Below, in pieces: positions 1 to 11,052 of a DNA stretch of 64,000 nt (its first letter is position 1; each line of letters starts with the position of its first letter). Under the pieces are notes generated by a model. It saw only the letters and a program-made list of their open reading frames with translations, did no database searches and was not told the DNA's origin. A program made the position numbers and the translations under genes. The DNA is from Euglena gracilis (Eukaryota; Euglenida; Euglenophyceae; Euglenales): NCBI GenBank assembly GCA_039621445.1, contig CP154957.1, forward strand, positions 25,582,938-25,646,937, given 5' to 3'.

Positions 1-60
1 ACATTTTTTTTTTTTTTCCGTTTTTTTTTTTTTTTCCTACACAAATTTGAAGTGAACAAG

Positions 61-93
61 TACGGCCAGGTGCACGGGGTGTACCTGGCCGTA
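61..93. repeat. Short hairpin-forming inverted repeat
   Basis: Two 15-base arms (61-75 and 79-93) pair with one mismatch around a GGG loop. The arms begin TACGGCCAGGT and end ACCTGGCCGTA. No gene is attached to it. Its role is unknown. Confidence 0.6.
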
Positions 94-841
94 CTACCCC
101 TGCAGTACGGGTGCACCAACCCCTGTTCACTTCCGAAGTTAACCGAACAAGGGGGGGAGGGGGGTTCCGGGTTTTTTCCCCCATCAGCCCTGCTAACAGA
201 ACCCCCGGGGTGTCTACAGGATTTACGTGGCCACGGGTCTTTGTTGGTGTATCATTTCATTGGAGTCTAGAAGCAAATCACAATTTTGAACTGAAATTCA
301 GCCCACACAAAGGCACTTTAGAAGCCTTACAACCTCCACCCCTAGGGTTGGTCAAATTCATTTCCCAAATGCATGCGTTGACACTGGGATTTCCTTTACG
401 GCTCAAGAACAGGCAACAAGGATCACCTTCCCAATTTGGGAACAGCTCCGTCATATTTTTCAAAATTTCAATTTTTTGAAATTTTTCAAGAAAATTTTCA
501 ATTGAATTGAAAAATATTTTATTTTTCAGTCCAGGCACAACCCTAACTGTAACACCTGTCTGATAATTGTCACAACTCCCTTCCTCTTAGCCAAAAATCT
601 GGAAATTCATGGTTGATATTCCCCCTTTAAAAGTTAAAGCTTTTCTTTTTGAGGAAGGGGTGAAGGAGGAAGAAAAACAGAATTTTAACCTCAAATTTGT
701 TCGCAATTTTAACTCAAAACTGTCCTCCCTGGGCGCAGGGGGGAGGTGTCATGGGGGGAGCATGGAAGTTTTGACGGTCACACGTGACCCGCGTGGCCTC
801 TCGTATGCCACATCATGTATGACCTATTTTTATTTTTTTTG
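94..841. other. No gene seen; low-complexity DNA
   Basis: Open frames here are short and have no recognisable domain. The stretch holds G-rich and T-rich patches and an A/T-rich segment around 450-530. I see nothing that supports a gene or a named repeat. Confidence 0.5.
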
Positions 842-1036
842 CCCCCCCCCCCCTCAAAGTGGCCAAAGATTTTTGCCAAATTTTGGATACCCCCCCCCCC
901 TCAAAGTGGCCGCTTTCCTTCGGCACCAAAGGCGCTGAAGGCCAAAATTTGACCCCCCCCCCCAAAGTGTTTCCCCGCCCAGAGTGGCCATTTTGAGGTC
1001 CCACGGCGCCAGAAGGGTGGCCACTTTGAGGGGGGG
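842..1036. mobile_element. MITE-like element with C-run inverted termini
   Basis: The left end is a C run followed by TCAAAGTGGCCA (847-865). The right end is its exact inverse, TGGCCACTTTGA plus a G run (1018-1036). A second copy of the C-run plus TCAAAGTGGCC lies at about 889-914. There is no coding capacity. Size and inverted ends fit a small non-autonomous DNA element. No clear target duplication is visible, so the class is inferred. Confidence 0.55.
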
Positions 1037-1687
1037 TGAGTGTATCCAATTTGGAGTTGGTCACACATTCCCATTTTTGGTGGCAGTTGTCATTTTTAGC
1101 TCCTACCAGGATCCGTTGAAAAATGCATCCAAATTGGGGGAAATTGTGGGGTGCTCTGGGTGCCACAAATTCTTGATCCTCGAGTGGGATCTGCCAAGAG
1201 GCTTCATGGGTCAGCCTTACTGATCAATGTGCCGCTAGGCGAATGCCTTCGACGTATCCTTGTTCTCACAGTTAACACCACGGTCACCTGGTCTCCTCCG
1301 ATACACATTTGATGCTGTTTTTTAGACAAATTTTGGCCATTCTGTTGACTTTCAATTTGGAGCTGCGCACATGACACGGTGCATTTTTCTCTGGATTTTT
1401 CCCTTCAATGTGTCTTCCCCATTTCTTGTGAGGCTGGAGGACGGAATTTTAAGAGAATTGTTGATGTTCCTTGCCACACCTGGGAACAGTGAGTTCGCTC
1501 CCCCCCCCCCTTAGTGCCCCCCCCATTGTTCCCATGGACCCAGGAACAGTAAGGGTTGGGCTTGGTAAATTGATCCTTTTTTTTGATGTCATAAAATTTC
1601 TCTTGACGAAGATGATCTCTTAATTTTCACTGGATGCCATTCTCTTCTCTTTCTTTCTCTTCTCTTCCACTACTACTTCTCATTCAG
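1037..1687. other. No gene seen; ends in a strong pyrimidine tract
   Basis: No supported open frame. A C/T-rich tract at about 1640-1687 ends in CAG and would be a very good 3' splice site for the segment that follows. C runs occur at about 1500-1525. Confidence 0.5.
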
Positions 1688-1757
1688 AACTCATGCTGAA
1701 GCAACACATATTCAGAAATTGTCACGAGATGAACCAATGCCTGGAGTCTTTGGATAT
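1688..1757 (+). CDS. Candidate internal exon, unknown product
   Basis: The segment follows an unusually long polypyrimidine tract ending in CAG at 1687 and ends before GTCAGT at 1758, a good donor. Read in the frame starting at 1690 it is open and gives a normal-looking peptide rich in Leu, Met, His, Asn and Cys. I recognise no family. It could belong to the same gene as the other plus-strand candidate exons downstream, but nothing in the sequence proves that. Random occurrence cannot be excluded for 70 bases, so the splice-signal quality is the main support. Confidence 0.3.
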
Positions 1758-2026
1758 GTCAGTACCACCCTCATCAGACTTTCTTTTTTGGCGTTGATTC
1801 TTCACGCATAGAGAATTTGCAAGAACCTTGTTGGGAGAACCATTTGAAGATTTTTTTTGTTTCTCTATCTTGTTTTCTCTCTGTCTCGCATGCAAAAAGT
1901 GCATCAAAATGCAGCTGGTATTGAAATTGGACAGCCATGCCACCCCTCCCGCCGATTTAGTTATTTCTGTCCCCGGGGCCTTTTCCAGCTTGGGGAACAG
2001 GGGGGAGCTGGATCTTTCTCCCGAGC

Positions 2027-2282
2027 TACCGGGGGGGGAAAAAATTGGATGCCGAAAAAATTGATTGCGAAAAAATTGGCGTACAGAAATCCTGCCAAAT
2101 TTTTCCGGGCAGTTTTTGAAAATCCTGCCTCAAAAATTTGAAAATCACCCTTTTTCCAGTCATTTTGCAAACAAAACCTGCCAATTTTTTCCGGGCCGTT
2201 TTCAGGTTTGGCACCAATTTTTTCGGCTTCCAATTTTTTCGGGTCTAATTTTATCTAGCTTCAATTTTTTCCCCCCCCGGTA
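2027..2282. mobile_element. MITE-like element with TACCGGGGGGGG ends
   Basis: The left end TACCGGGGGGGG is followed by A-rich AAAAAATTGG. The right end is the inverse, CAATTTTTTCCCCCCCCGGTA. The TA at each outer edge could be the target dinucleotide. AAAAAATTGG/CCAATTTTTT motifs repeat inside both ends (subterminal repeats). It is about 256 bases long with no coding capacity. This is a second case of an inverted repeat whose tip is a G/C homopolymer. Confidence 0.6.
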
Positions 2283-2695
2283 TTCCCACACATTTAACAC
2301 CCTGGGAAGGAAAGTAACTCGATGACAGAGCACACTTTTTGCAAGCTTTTTTTTTGACAGATGTGGTTGAGATCCACAACTTTTTAATTAACGTCCAAAA
2401 AAAGTTGTCAAAATGACCCCCTTTAGGTTGTCCACGGTTGATTTTGAACGGGGGGCCAGCCCCCCCCCCCCCCCCTCAGGGCACCCCAGAACCAAAAAAA
2501 AATCCACGGAGTTAAAAAAAAACCTGGGTCCAACCCCCCCTCACTTGATACCCTGCTTGTTCCCTTTTGGGAAGAGCTCGGGGATGGGCCAGCTGGGGGT
2601 CATGGTGTTTGCTGGTCCTTCCATTGGGGCCTTCAAGTGAAGCCTGGCTTTGGAGGACTGCAGGGGTGATGTTGGTTTGGTATGCATCGCTGCAG

Positions 2696-2814
2696 TCCCT
2701 GGCCATTGACATTGGGGAATTGGTGCAAAGCACAGAAATGGACCTCTCCCTGATGGATGTTTTTCAAGTGGACATGTCTCTTCCCTTCAAGTCAGACAGC
2801 GATGAAAAATCAAG
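2696..2814 (+). CDS. Candidate exon, acidic unknown protein segment
   Basis: The segment follows TGCAG at 2695 and ends at AAG|GTGTGT (donor GT at 2815). The frame from 2696 is open and encodes an acidic, Asp/Glu/Ser-rich, Met-containing stretch, unlike the low-complexity frames around it. The same frame runs on into the (CA)n repeat if not spliced, where it becomes His-Thr nonsense, so a splice at 2814 is the sensible end. The upstream pyrimidine tract is only moderate. No family recognised. Confidence 0.33.
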
Positions 2815-2849
2815 GTGTGTCAAACAGGCATGCACGCACCCACCCACAC

Positions 2850-2854
2850 ACGCG

Positions 2855-2916
<62 letters not shown>

Positions 2917-3035
2917 CACACACACACTCGCGCGCGCTTACACACGCACACACACAGACACACTCACTCGCTCACTGACTCACTCACCCACCCACCCACC
3001 CACCCACCCACTCCCTCCCTCCCTCCCTCCATCAT

Positions 3036-3110
<75 letters not shown>

Positions 3111-3122
3111 CACTCACACCAC
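2850..3122. repeat. Compound microsatellite (CA)n, CCCA-type, (CTCTCA)n
   Basis: A CG/CA dinucleotide tract (about 2850-2970) grades into CACT/CCCA units (2960-3012), CCCT units, then a regular hexamer CTCTCA run to about 3110. Frames reading through it give His-Thr or Ser-Leu polymers that are artefacts of the repeat. Confidence 0.95.
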
Positions 3123-3401
3123 AACCCGACTCCAGACGGTAAACTGGGGGGGGGGGGAGTAAGTAGTCGGCCGACCACCCAATTGGTCGGTTGAATGGTC
3201 CTAGTCGATAGGTGGTCGGTGAAACAGGGGTGGGGGGGGGGGGTGTAGTGGATCGTTGCCCCCCTAATTTTTTCCCCAAATCACCCCAAAACCGATTGAA
3301 ACCCACCCAAATGGCTCCAGACCCAGGGTGAATGTGCAAAAATTTCTGGCAAAAATCTCTATTTTGGGCCACTTTCAGCAAAGGTGCACCTCTGCCCATA
3401 A

Positions 3402-3789
3402 CCCCCCCCCAAAAATAAGACCCCGGGTCCATTTCATGGGTCGGTTGCTGGAAAGCCCGAGGGGGGGTCTTATTCATGGGGGGGGTCCATTTTATGGATT
3501 TTTGCTGGAAAAATTTTCGACCCCCCAAAATGTCCAAAAATGCCCCCAAAATACCACTTTTCGGCGCTTCGCGCCAGACAAATAGGGGAAAATATGCTGA
3601 ATTGTATGGAAACTGTCCCAAAATGACAGATTTACCCCCCAAAAATGGCCTTTTTTTTTTTTCAAAAATCCGGCGCTTCGCGCCGGCAGGGGGGGGTCTT
3701 ATTTATGAGGGGGGTCCATTTCATGGATTTTTGCTCGGACCGGCCAGGGGGGGTCTTATTTTTGGGGGGGGTCTTATTTTTGGGGGGGG
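3402..3789. mobile_element. MITE-like element bounded by C-run/AAAAATAAGACCCC
   Basis: The left end is a C run then AAAAATAAGACCCC (3402-3424). The right end carries two tandem inverted copies, GGGGTCTTATTTTT plus G run (3747-3769 and 3764-3789). Inside are direct repeats of a unit GGGTCTTATT...GGTCCATTT...ATGGATTTTTGCT (about 3463-3510 and 3692-3735). No coding capacity. Confidence 0.5.
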
Positions 3790-4298
3790 TTTAGGACCTT
3801 GCAAATAATGTGGGGTGGAGGGGATTTTTTTCTTTTCCCCCAAGTGTGTTGCCAATACAAGGGATTTTGTAATTTGAGGCGGGGGACCCCCCCCCCCCGA
3901 CAGGGGACCGTGAGCCGAGTAAGTTCGCACTTATCGTTTTGCCCATGCACAGCCACATTATTTATTCAGAAAATGACCTGATTTGAGGCCCAGGTGGGGT
4001 TTGATTGGGCTCCTCATAACGTTTGTATTTGTAAGGATTTTCATGCAATCCTTGAAAATTACTGGTGGTTTACCCTCTCGGAGCTCCATCATACCCCGCC
4101 CCCCCGACCCCCTGCGACGAGACAGTATCTGGATGATTTCAGCCAACAGAGAAGCAATTTTATGACCGCCAATTAGTCTGTATAGGGTTTTTTCCATGGG
4201 GTGGCCGTAAAAGTCGGCGGTTTTGCCGTGCAAGGACATTAGAGTGGCATTTTTTTTGTATTTTGATATACATGCTTCCTTTTTTTGCATTTCTGCAG

Positions 4299-4404
4299 TT
4301 GTGATGACAGTGGTAGCGAGGACAACAACGACTTTTTTGAAAAGGAGCCTGTTCCTGCTGCAGAATGCCACGAGGCTCCCTCACTTTTGGCCAAGCATCC
4401 TCAG
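4299..4404 (+). CDS. Candidate exon, acidic unknown protein segment
   Basis: A T-rich tract ends TTCTGCAG at 4298. The frame from 4300 is open and encodes a Ser/Asp/Glu/Asn-rich start, then a Glu/Pro-rich part. It would hit a stop soon after 4410, so a donor at CAG|GTTCCA (4405) is proposed. An alternative frame is also open but gives a less protein-like peptide. Its acidic character resembles the segment at 2696-2814, which may suggest one gene. No family recognised. Confidence 0.3.
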
Positions 4405-4494
4405 GTTCCAGTCTGAGTCTAATGAGTGTGGCTCACGTTGATTTTGTGTGTTTCCCCCCCTTTGGCCAATGGTTTGACAACGCTTTGAGCCTCA

Positions 4495-4525
<31 letters not shown>

Positions 4526-4617
4526 CGTGCGTGTGTGTGTGTGTGTGTGTGCATGTGTGTGCGTGTGCGTGTGCGTGTGCGTGCGCGTGCGCGTGTGCGT
4601 GTGCGTGTGCGTGTGTG
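4495..4617. repeat. (GT)n/(GC)GTGT microsatellite
   Basis: Pure GT dinucleotides, interrupted by GC steps in the second half. All long frames across it are repeat artefacts. Confidence 0.95.
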
Positions 4618-4715
4618 TTTCTTTGGAGAGGTTCTTTTCCATTCATCATAATTTCCAAAAAGTATGTCTGAAGTTCCAGATGTTAAAACCACGGGTATCC
4701 TCATTCTAGCTCCGC

Positions 4716-4971
4716 CAGGGTTTTTTTTAAGTTTGGACCCCGGGGGGGGGGTAGGGTGGGTGGGTCCGCCGGACCCCCCCCCCCCCCGGAGGGGGGGTGG
4801 GATATACTTTTCGGCGCCGCAGGCGCCGAAAAAATTCTATTTTTAGCACTTTTCGCGATTTTTCGGCCATTTTTTTTTTGTGGGTCCCCCGGGACCCCCT
4901 CCCCCCGCCGGCCCCCCCCCCCAGGGGGTGGGTGGGTGGGGGGACCCCCCCGGTCTTAAAAAAAACCCCTG
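4716..4971. mobile_element. MITE family 1, copy 1
   Basis: About 256 bases bounded by CAGGGTTTTTTTTAAG on the left and CTTAAAAAAAACCCCTG on the right, inverses of each other. Inner parts shared with copies at 20,660 and 22,034: GGGTGGGTGGGTCC near the left end, GGGTGGGATAT, a TTTTCGGCGCCG palindrome, a TTTTTCGGCCATTTTT block and GGTCTTAAAA before the right end. No coding capacity. Repeated occurrence with the same boundaries is good evidence for a mobile family. Confidence 0.8.
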
Positions 4972-6120
4972 ATCTCCGCCATTGTGGATTGTGGGACCAC
5001 TGGTATGACTGGGGGGAGCCACCTTTGTCCCAAAATATGGCGCACTGGTTATCGCCAAGGTGAAATGGGTAATTGCACCCACAACCCACGGCAAACCTTC
5101 CCCCCCCCACAGATCAAAAGTGACATCTTTCCTGCCTGCCCATAACACTCATGGGGGCGTGACCTTCCACTGATCTACCAATTTTAAGAAACCTTTCAGA
5201 ATGTGTGTCATAATAAGTATTTTTTTTCATATTTTTTGTGACATCCAAGGTTTTTTTGGAAACCCTCCAAAAGGTGGGTCTCCCGGAGGGAGGTGGGGGG
5301 TACCCCCCGCAGGGAATTTCTTAATTTGGACCCAGGTTTTGTGTAGCTTTGATCTCTTCATGTGCCTGATGGTGCCACGTGGCAGCAAATGTTGCCGGCG
5401 GACCTGTGGCCTGGACCTGTGGCCATGCAGCCCGGGCTGGCCTGGCCTGGGCCTGCTGGCCCAGACTGGGGCAGCCTGCCTGTCGGCCTGGCGTTCAGTT
5501 CCGTTGGAATCAAAATATGAGTACAGAAAGCTTTTTTAAGGGATTAGCCACCAGTATGGAGATAATACAAAATTTTTGGAACGCGAAACAGACTAAGCCG
5601 GGCTGTATTTGGGACCAGGTGGCTTTTCGGGGGGCAATAGAAGTCTTGATTTTACTTCCCCTGTGGTTTTTTTTTGATTCCCCGCCAATTTTTTTTGAGA
5701 GAATTTGAAATTTTCGACTTTGTGACCCCAAAATGACATGCATTTAGGGCCAGGCACGCAGCTGTACGGGGCGATAGAGGGTTCCAAGGGCTTTGTTTTG
5801 GGTCCCCAATTATTTGTTTTGATTGGCCAACATTTTGGAGGGATTTGAAATTTTCGATTTTTGTGTTGATCTCGAAATGTCCCCAAAAATTGCAAAGTCA
5901 AAGCAGGCAAAATGCACAGTATTTGGAGTCGGACTGCCTTAAAATAGCCGTAACCTGGGCCAGCAATAGAGTTACAAGGAAATCAAATACCGTCTAGCGG
6001 GTTCCAAGGGCTTTTTATTTTTGGTTTCTGGACACTTCCTTTGATTTTGCTTCATTTTTTGTGATATTTTGAGAATATATATATATATATATATGTATAT
6101 AATAATATATAATAATATTC
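4972..6120. repeat. G-rich spacer, then degenerate repeat array and (AT)n
   Basis: From about 5,500 to 6,070 several diverged units recur, each with a GGG(G)C-ATAGAGGGTTCCAAGGGCTTT-like core followed by a T-rich TTTGATTT...TTTTGAG segment (near 5,630, 5,770 and 5,990). The same unit type recurs at 9,390-10,150. A pure (AT)n run lies at about 6,077-6,095. No gene is supported; 4,972-5,500 is G-rich unique DNA. Confidence 0.5.
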
Positions 6121-6227
6121 TTTAAACCAAAGAAATCGGACCAAAACAGGCCCCCCAAAAAGTCCCAAAATGGCCGACCCGAGCAGGTGAAAATCTTTTT
6201 TTGTAATCCAGATCTCTTCTTCCTCAG

Positions 6228-6339
6228 TCACCCTCCGAAGTCACTGCTCTCTCAGCTTGAGTTGACAGGGGATATCATGTGTTGTCCAAAGAAGGCTGCC
6301 CACCCCAGCATGGCTGTGCTGGGTTTGGCTTACGTACAG
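6228..6339 (+). CDS. Candidate internal exon, unknown product
   Basis: The acceptor CTCTTCTTCCTCAG ends at 6227 and the donor is CAG|GTGGGG at 6340, both good. The frame is open across all 112 bases (first base completes a split codon) and encodes a normal mixed-composition peptide with a Cys-Cys-Pro-Lys-Lys patch and a hydrophobic end. Of the plus-strand candidates this and the next one have the best paired splice sites. No family recognised. Confidence 0.4.
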
Positions 6340-6618
6340 GTGGGGTCAGCAATCACAAGCCAGGAGACCCTCGTAGGAATGGCCTCAGTTTTCTATAGAT
6401 TGCTACACCAGAGGTGGCTGGGGACTGGTGTGCGGGCAGGGGGGCATGCCAGTGTGCACCATCATGGGCTGGCTGCGGCTTCGGGGCTGGGTGTTGGGTT
6501 CCACCCACAAAATGTGGGGTTCACAAATAATTAGTGCCCCCACTGTGTGTGATCCCCAGTTTGTGCGCTGGTGGAGAGTTTGGGTCCTAGAGGTTTAGCA
6601 CCTCAAATATCTGTGCAG

Positions 6619-6769
6619 GTGGCATGAGCAGGAACCCCCACTCCTTTCTGGGAGGCTTGCTTTTGTCGAAGATCTTGAAGGCGGACCGCTCCGTTCCCAT
6701 TTGTTATGGGACTCGCGACGCATGGCCCATCAACTGGGGCTGGGGCTCTTTCGGGTCGACCATGATAAT
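6619..6769 (+). CDS. Candidate internal exon, unknown product
   Basis: The acceptor CTGTGCAG ends at 6618. The donor is AAT|GTGAGC at 6770. The frame with ATG at 6624 is open to the donor and gives about 49 residues with Gly, Leu, Ser, Tyr, three Trp and Arg-Asp, a composition typical of a folded protein. Without splicing it would stop at the TGA at 6771. It sits 280 bases after the previous candidate exon, so the two may be neighbours in one gene. I do not recognise the family. Confidence 0.42.
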
Positions 6770-7761
6770 GTGAGCCCCGCAATGTGGATGCCAAGCAGTT
6801 ATACCCTGCAGCTCCCTAGAAAATATGCACAGACAGGCATGCGTATGGCACATTTTGCTTGGTAGATTACTGCACCAAAAATGGCATCTTTTTGAAAATA
6901 TCATTTGTTGACCGTATTTCTGTTTTGTTGGTGTTTTTTTTTTTGAGTGACAACGGGTTCACAATGAATGGATCAATTTGTGTAGTTTGCATATTTTTCA
7001 TGGGTGTGGAAATGCTCAGCACTCCCATATTTCTTCTGCTGTTCTTTTTCATGGATCTATTCTCTTTAACCGAAATTCAAGCACCGAAGAATTAAGCTGG
7101 ACAGGGAATTTTGTGTGAAATTTTCAAAGACGGGAATTGGGAATTCAGGAAATATCAAAAACCAGAGCATTCTTCAAATTTGATTATTTTGATGGATTTG
7201 GTTGAAAATGGGTGATTTTTTTTATTTCACCCCATATCAACTGGTGGATTTCCCAGGGTTTCCCCATTTTTTTAAAAAAAATTTAAAAAAAATAATTCAT
7301 GCAATATTCCTCCAGCAAAATTTGTCCCATCAGCAAACCTCCAAAAAGTTGCAAGAAGTATGTTTCTTTCACATTTATGACCCCAAATTTGCATTTCTTT
7401 TTGCCTTTTTTGTTTTTTTTGTTTTGTGTATTTTTTTGAGGATCCATGCCCCCGTGGAAGCCCCCCTATTTTTGTGAAATTCTGCCACTCTCTTGCACCC
7501 TTCAAAAACTAATGATTCATTTTGGAGTTTGCAAATTGTGACTTCCGAAATGGCAAGACTGATGTTGCCCACAGCAAACATTTTTTGAAATCCCCTCCCC
7601 TGCCCCTAACCATGTCTTGATGGCAACCAACATTCGAAGGACGAAAATCGAGCCTTTGCCTTGTCTTTTCTCATCATTTCTGCTTTCTTGCCGGAGTCGA
7701 GCAGGAAGTGCGTGCACACCCTATTCTCTCATATTTCTTCTTTCACATGGCCCTTTTCCAG
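6770..7761. other. Probable intron or intergenic DNA, A/T-rich
   Basis: T-rich and A-rich stretches dominate. Short frames here are hydrophobic by composition only. The last 100 bases before 7761 are strongly pyrimidine-rich and end TTTTCCAG. Confidence 0.45.
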
Positions 7762-7824
7762 TTTGATTGTGGCGTACAAAATGAGGGCGACGGGGAAAGA
7801 GAGAATGCACCTGACTGACATTGG
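7762..7824 (+). CDS. Candidate exon, unknown product
   Basis: It follows the CCCTTTTCCAG acceptor (7761). The frame starting at 7763 is open and encodes a basic/neutral peptide (Ala-Tyr-Lys-Met-Arg, then Lys-Glu-Arg-Met). A donor GTGTCC at 7825 is proposed. The frame stays open to beyond 7,860, so the true 3' end may be later. No family recognised. Confidence 0.3.
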
Positions 7825-8751
7825 GTGTCCATCTCAGGCTTCTTTTTACACAAGGCTTTCCCAGGCGGGTTCTGTGCCAGGGGGGAGGGAGGAAGGGAAG
7901 GGCATTTTCATCCCTCAGTGGGGGGGGGGGCAGGTTTTGGGGTGGATGTGCAATGGCGCATCCCCCGGTGCCAAAGGCCGAATTGACTGTTTTCAAAGGA
8001 AATTTGGCTGGGTCTGCCGGGCTGACCCAGGGCGGGGGGGGGGGGGGGCTATTGGCAGGCACCCCTCAGCCCCCCGGAGTTTGGTAACAAAAGCCTGAGC
8101 CAAATCCCATGGGGGTCCAGCTCAGAGGCTGGAATTTGGGCAGGCTGGAACAAGGCTGCTGGGTGGCTGCTGGCTAACCCCCCCCCATGGGGTCCCAGGA
8201 CTGGAAGTAGGCCTGAGCTGGGGTTGAACCGGGAAAAAAATGCAACAACGCCCAAAGAACTGCCAATTATGGGAAAAAGTCAGTTTCTATGTCCCCCAAA
8301 TTTTGGCGGGCCAACCATTTCCGGCCCATTTCGTGCATTTTTTGCCCCCCCTCCCACGTTTTTAGACAACTATCAGAATGCCTGCTGCAAACCATTGGAA
8401 ACCATGATCTGGGGATTGCTAAGTGATGCTCTGATTGTATCCAAAGTAGCCATGTCGGCTGCGCTTTCTGGGGAGGGAATTGACAGGGGAGGAGGGGGTT
8501 GGGTGTGGCCATTTCATTTCATATGGGGGGCGGCCATATTTGGGAATGGGGAGGAGGGCTAATTTTTGGTGGGGGAGTTTCCCAAGAGAACGTTAAAAAC
8601 ACAGGAGGCGAGTTTCCGGTGTTTGTGGGGTTGGGAGGGTTGATATTGGAGTTTTTGAAAAAGGGCCCCAACGATTTTTTTCAAAACCTGGGTTTGGGAG
8701 TTTAAAGATGAATGCATTCAGTCTTGCATTTCAATGTTGCAATAAAAATCC
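7825..8751. other. No gene seen; G-run rich DNA
   Basis: G homopolymers at about 7,919-7,930, 8,032-8,048 and 8,543 onward. A GGCAGGCACCCC motif at about 8,055 resembles repeat material near 25,640 and 29,590. No supported coding frame. Confidence 0.5.
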
Positions 8752-8829
8752 TGAGAGCTAAGGGTGTTTCAACCCAAACCAATTACCTCATGAGAGCTAA
8801 GGGTGTTCCAACCCAAACCAATTACCTCA
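8752..8829. repeat. Two tandem copies of a 39-base unit
   Basis: Units 8752-8790 and 8791-8829 differ at one position. Each reads TGAGAGCTAAGGGTGTT then CAACCCAAACCAATTACCTCA. They lie directly upstream of a candidate 3' splice site at 8837. Confidence 0.9.
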
Positions 8830-8837
8830 TGTTGCAG

Positions 8838-8896
8838 TCCGTCCACTGAGTCCCATGCACCTGTATGCTGTTCCTAATGTGGATGACACTGCCATC
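8838..8896 (+). CDS. Candidate short exon, unknown product
   Basis: It follows CATGTTGCAG (8837) and ends before GTTTGA (8897). The open frame gives 19 residues with Pro, His, Tyr, Val and Asp-Asp. It is very short, so support is weak and rests on splice context and on a peptide unlike low-complexity DNA. Confidence 0.22.
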
Positions 8897-9389
8897 GTTT
8901 GAGTGGTCTTGATGCAAGGGAACACAGCATACCTGATGCAGTCAATTCATCACCAGCTTTGTCCACATTCCACCAGGATGGGAATGCGGTCTCAACCCCC
9001 CCCCCCACAGGGATTCCCGAACACTGATTTGGGGGGGGGCAAAATGTGGCATTGGACACGGGTCCCTTGTTCAATAGAATGTGGAATTCCAACACACAGC
9101 ATATCGTTGGCATTTGTGTCAGTGACGCATGTTTGGGACGTTTTCTGGTATTTTTTTTGAGTACGTTGAGTAGAAGGTGTATCGTTGCCAAGCCCCTGTG
9201 TCAGTGACAGACTCTGGGACTTCAATGGGTCTGCGCTCCTAACGGAGCTTTGTGTATTTTCCGAGTTTTTCAAACGGACAAATAAAGCAGTCAAGAATAG
9301 GCTGTCTCACTCCAGATTTGGTATTTAACCCCATCCCCCAATTATCTCTACCTCTCAAAAGGCTTTGTGGGCCTTCCCTGCCATTTTCC
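8897..9389. other. No clear gene; minus-strand open frame at 8,992-9,294
   Basis: A minus-strand frame of 100 codons is Ser/Thr/Gln/Asn-rich and could be an exon, but I see no convincing splice pair and it shares a repeated GTGTCAGTGAC motif (about 9,117 and 9,199). I do not call it a gene. Confidence 0.35.
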
Positions 9390-10150
9390 CTTTAAATCTG
9401 TGCAGCAAAAAGTGATGCGAAGCCACCCAGGGTAGACAGGATCACGGTCATTTCTGCTGAGTGGCTTGATTGACCAACGTATGACAATAATAACAATGAG
9501 CAAACCATATGGTATTTTTGCGTAAGCAAAAAATTGTAACACATTTATTATTTTTATCGGGGATGGGTACAATGACATGGGCGGTATCATGGCCCCATAG
9601 AGTGCATGCCATTGGTGCTTCTTCGGTTCCCCAGCGTTTTTTGAGATATTTCGATAATTGATTTTTTGACCCCTCGATCGCACCAAAATGGATTTGGGGC
9701 CCAAAAACGGCCCAAAAATGAGCTTCATACCTCAGGCCAGACGGATGGTACAGGAAAACCAATTTATGACTTTATGGGGCGTTCCCTTGAATTTCAGTCG
9801 TCTTTTTGAAAAATTTCGGGAAACCGATTTTTTTTAACCCGAGAATGGCCGAAAACCGGCAGACTCGGAAACCTTCAGCACTGTTTTGGGGTGTAAATTG
9901 ACAATATCTTGGGCCAGGTGGGGCGTCGTAGGGAAAGCAAAATGCCATTGGATAGGGCGTTTTAAGACATTTTGCTTGATTTTGCTTCGTTTTGGTAAAA
10001 CATTTGGCGTTTCACAATTTTTTTGGGCCCAAAAATGTCCCCAAAACGGCCCAAAAAAACGTATGTCAGGCCAAGCGGAGAGTCACGGGAATATCAATTT
10101 ACAGGCACAGGGGGCGTTCCTAGGGTTATTTGTGGTCGCTGGATATTTCG
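9390..10150. repeat. Degenerate repeat array, same type as 5,500-6,070
   Basis: Units recur with a GGGGCGTTC core followed by a T-rich TTTTTGA... block and a CCAAAAATG...CCCAAAA block, near 9,600-9,800, 9,900-10,000 and 10,030-10,140. They are too diverged for exact period determination by eye (about 150-240 bases). Confidence 0.5.
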
Positions 10151-10157
10151 AATTTGA

Positions 10158-10490
10158 ATGACGAATTATGATGATAATTTTGTTGTTTATTATTATGATT
10201 ATGAGAATGATTACCATTATGATGATGATGATGATGATGATTACTGTTATTATTATTGTCATTGTTGTTGTTGCTGTTCTTGCTGTTATTCTTATTCTTA
10301 TTGTTATTACGTTGTGTTACGTTATATTATGTTATGCAATGCAACGTAATGTCATGCAATGCAATGTGATGTGATGAAATGTAATGTAATGTAACATAAT
10401 GTAATATATTATAACATATTTTTGAATGACATGTAATAATATATAATCTGTTCATATGTAATTTGTTCATGTATCTAATAATGTATGATG
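10158..10490. repeat. Low-complexity GAT/TTA/AATGT tract
   Basis: Runs of GAT, TTA/TTG and then AATGTAATGT-type pentamers. Acidic Tyr/Asp or Ile/Met frames here are compositional artefacts. Confidence 0.85.
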
Positions 10491-10912
10491 AATGGGAAAC
10501 AAAGGGGGGTTTTGAATTTTAGTTTCATTTAACACCTGTGTGACCCCAACTCCAGGGGGAGGGGGTTCGAGAGTGGGTGGGTGGGTTGGGACCGCTGGAT
10601 CCCCCTTGGGGGGGTGCCATCGGCCGGGCTGGAAATTTTTTTCAAGGGGTTTCAGCCGATTTTGGCTGCATTTTGGGTGGGTGGTTGCCTTCCGGGGGGG
10701 GGGGGGGGGCGGGGGGGGGGGGGGGGGGTTTCAAAAAAGGGGGGGGGGGGTTTGGGCCCGGGGAAAGTGTCGCCGAGTGAATTAACAGTCCGACCCCCCG
10801 TGTTTCTGCGGGCGCCGATTTTTCAATCAAAATTTTCTTTTGGCCCGAAGGAATTTTTCCTTGGGTGGTGCCATGGTGGGGTTCGACAACCCCCCCAACA
10901 GGCCTTCCCGCA
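10491..10912. other. No gene seen; G homopolymer-rich DNA
   Basis: Long G runs at about 10,696-10,730 and 10,739-10,750. Frames read Gly-rich. It ends with CA at 10,911-10,912, which may be a decayed TA target site of the next element. Confidence 0.5.
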
Positions 10913-10983
10913 CAGTAGGGGTCAAAACTACTCGTACAGCAAAGAGGTCATAACTGCTCGTACACCCCCCCAAGGAAATGTGA
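10913..10983. repeat. Left terminal inverted repeat of Tc1/mariner element
   Basis: About 70 bases matching the inverse of 15,006-15,078 with a few substitutions and short C/A-run length changes. It begins CAGTAGGGG, the CAGT start typical of Tc1 elements. Confidence 0.88.
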
Positions 10984-11052
10984 AGCACGACGTAGCAAGC
11001 ATCAACACTGCACTATTGCCACAGTGTGCAGGCGGTATGGGTCACGGAGCGC

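Noticed and set aside
2567-3162. His-Thr and Ser-Leu polymer frames over the microsatellite
   Set aside because: Translation of (CA)n and (CTCTCA)n. Only the part before 2,815 looks protein-like.
4365-4709. Val-Cys and His-Thr frames over (GT)n
   Set aside because: Microsatellite artefact.
8992-9294. Minus-strand 100-codon Ser/Thr-rich frame
   Set aside because: No splice pair found, and it includes repeated GTGTCAGTGAC motifs. Left as unassigned.
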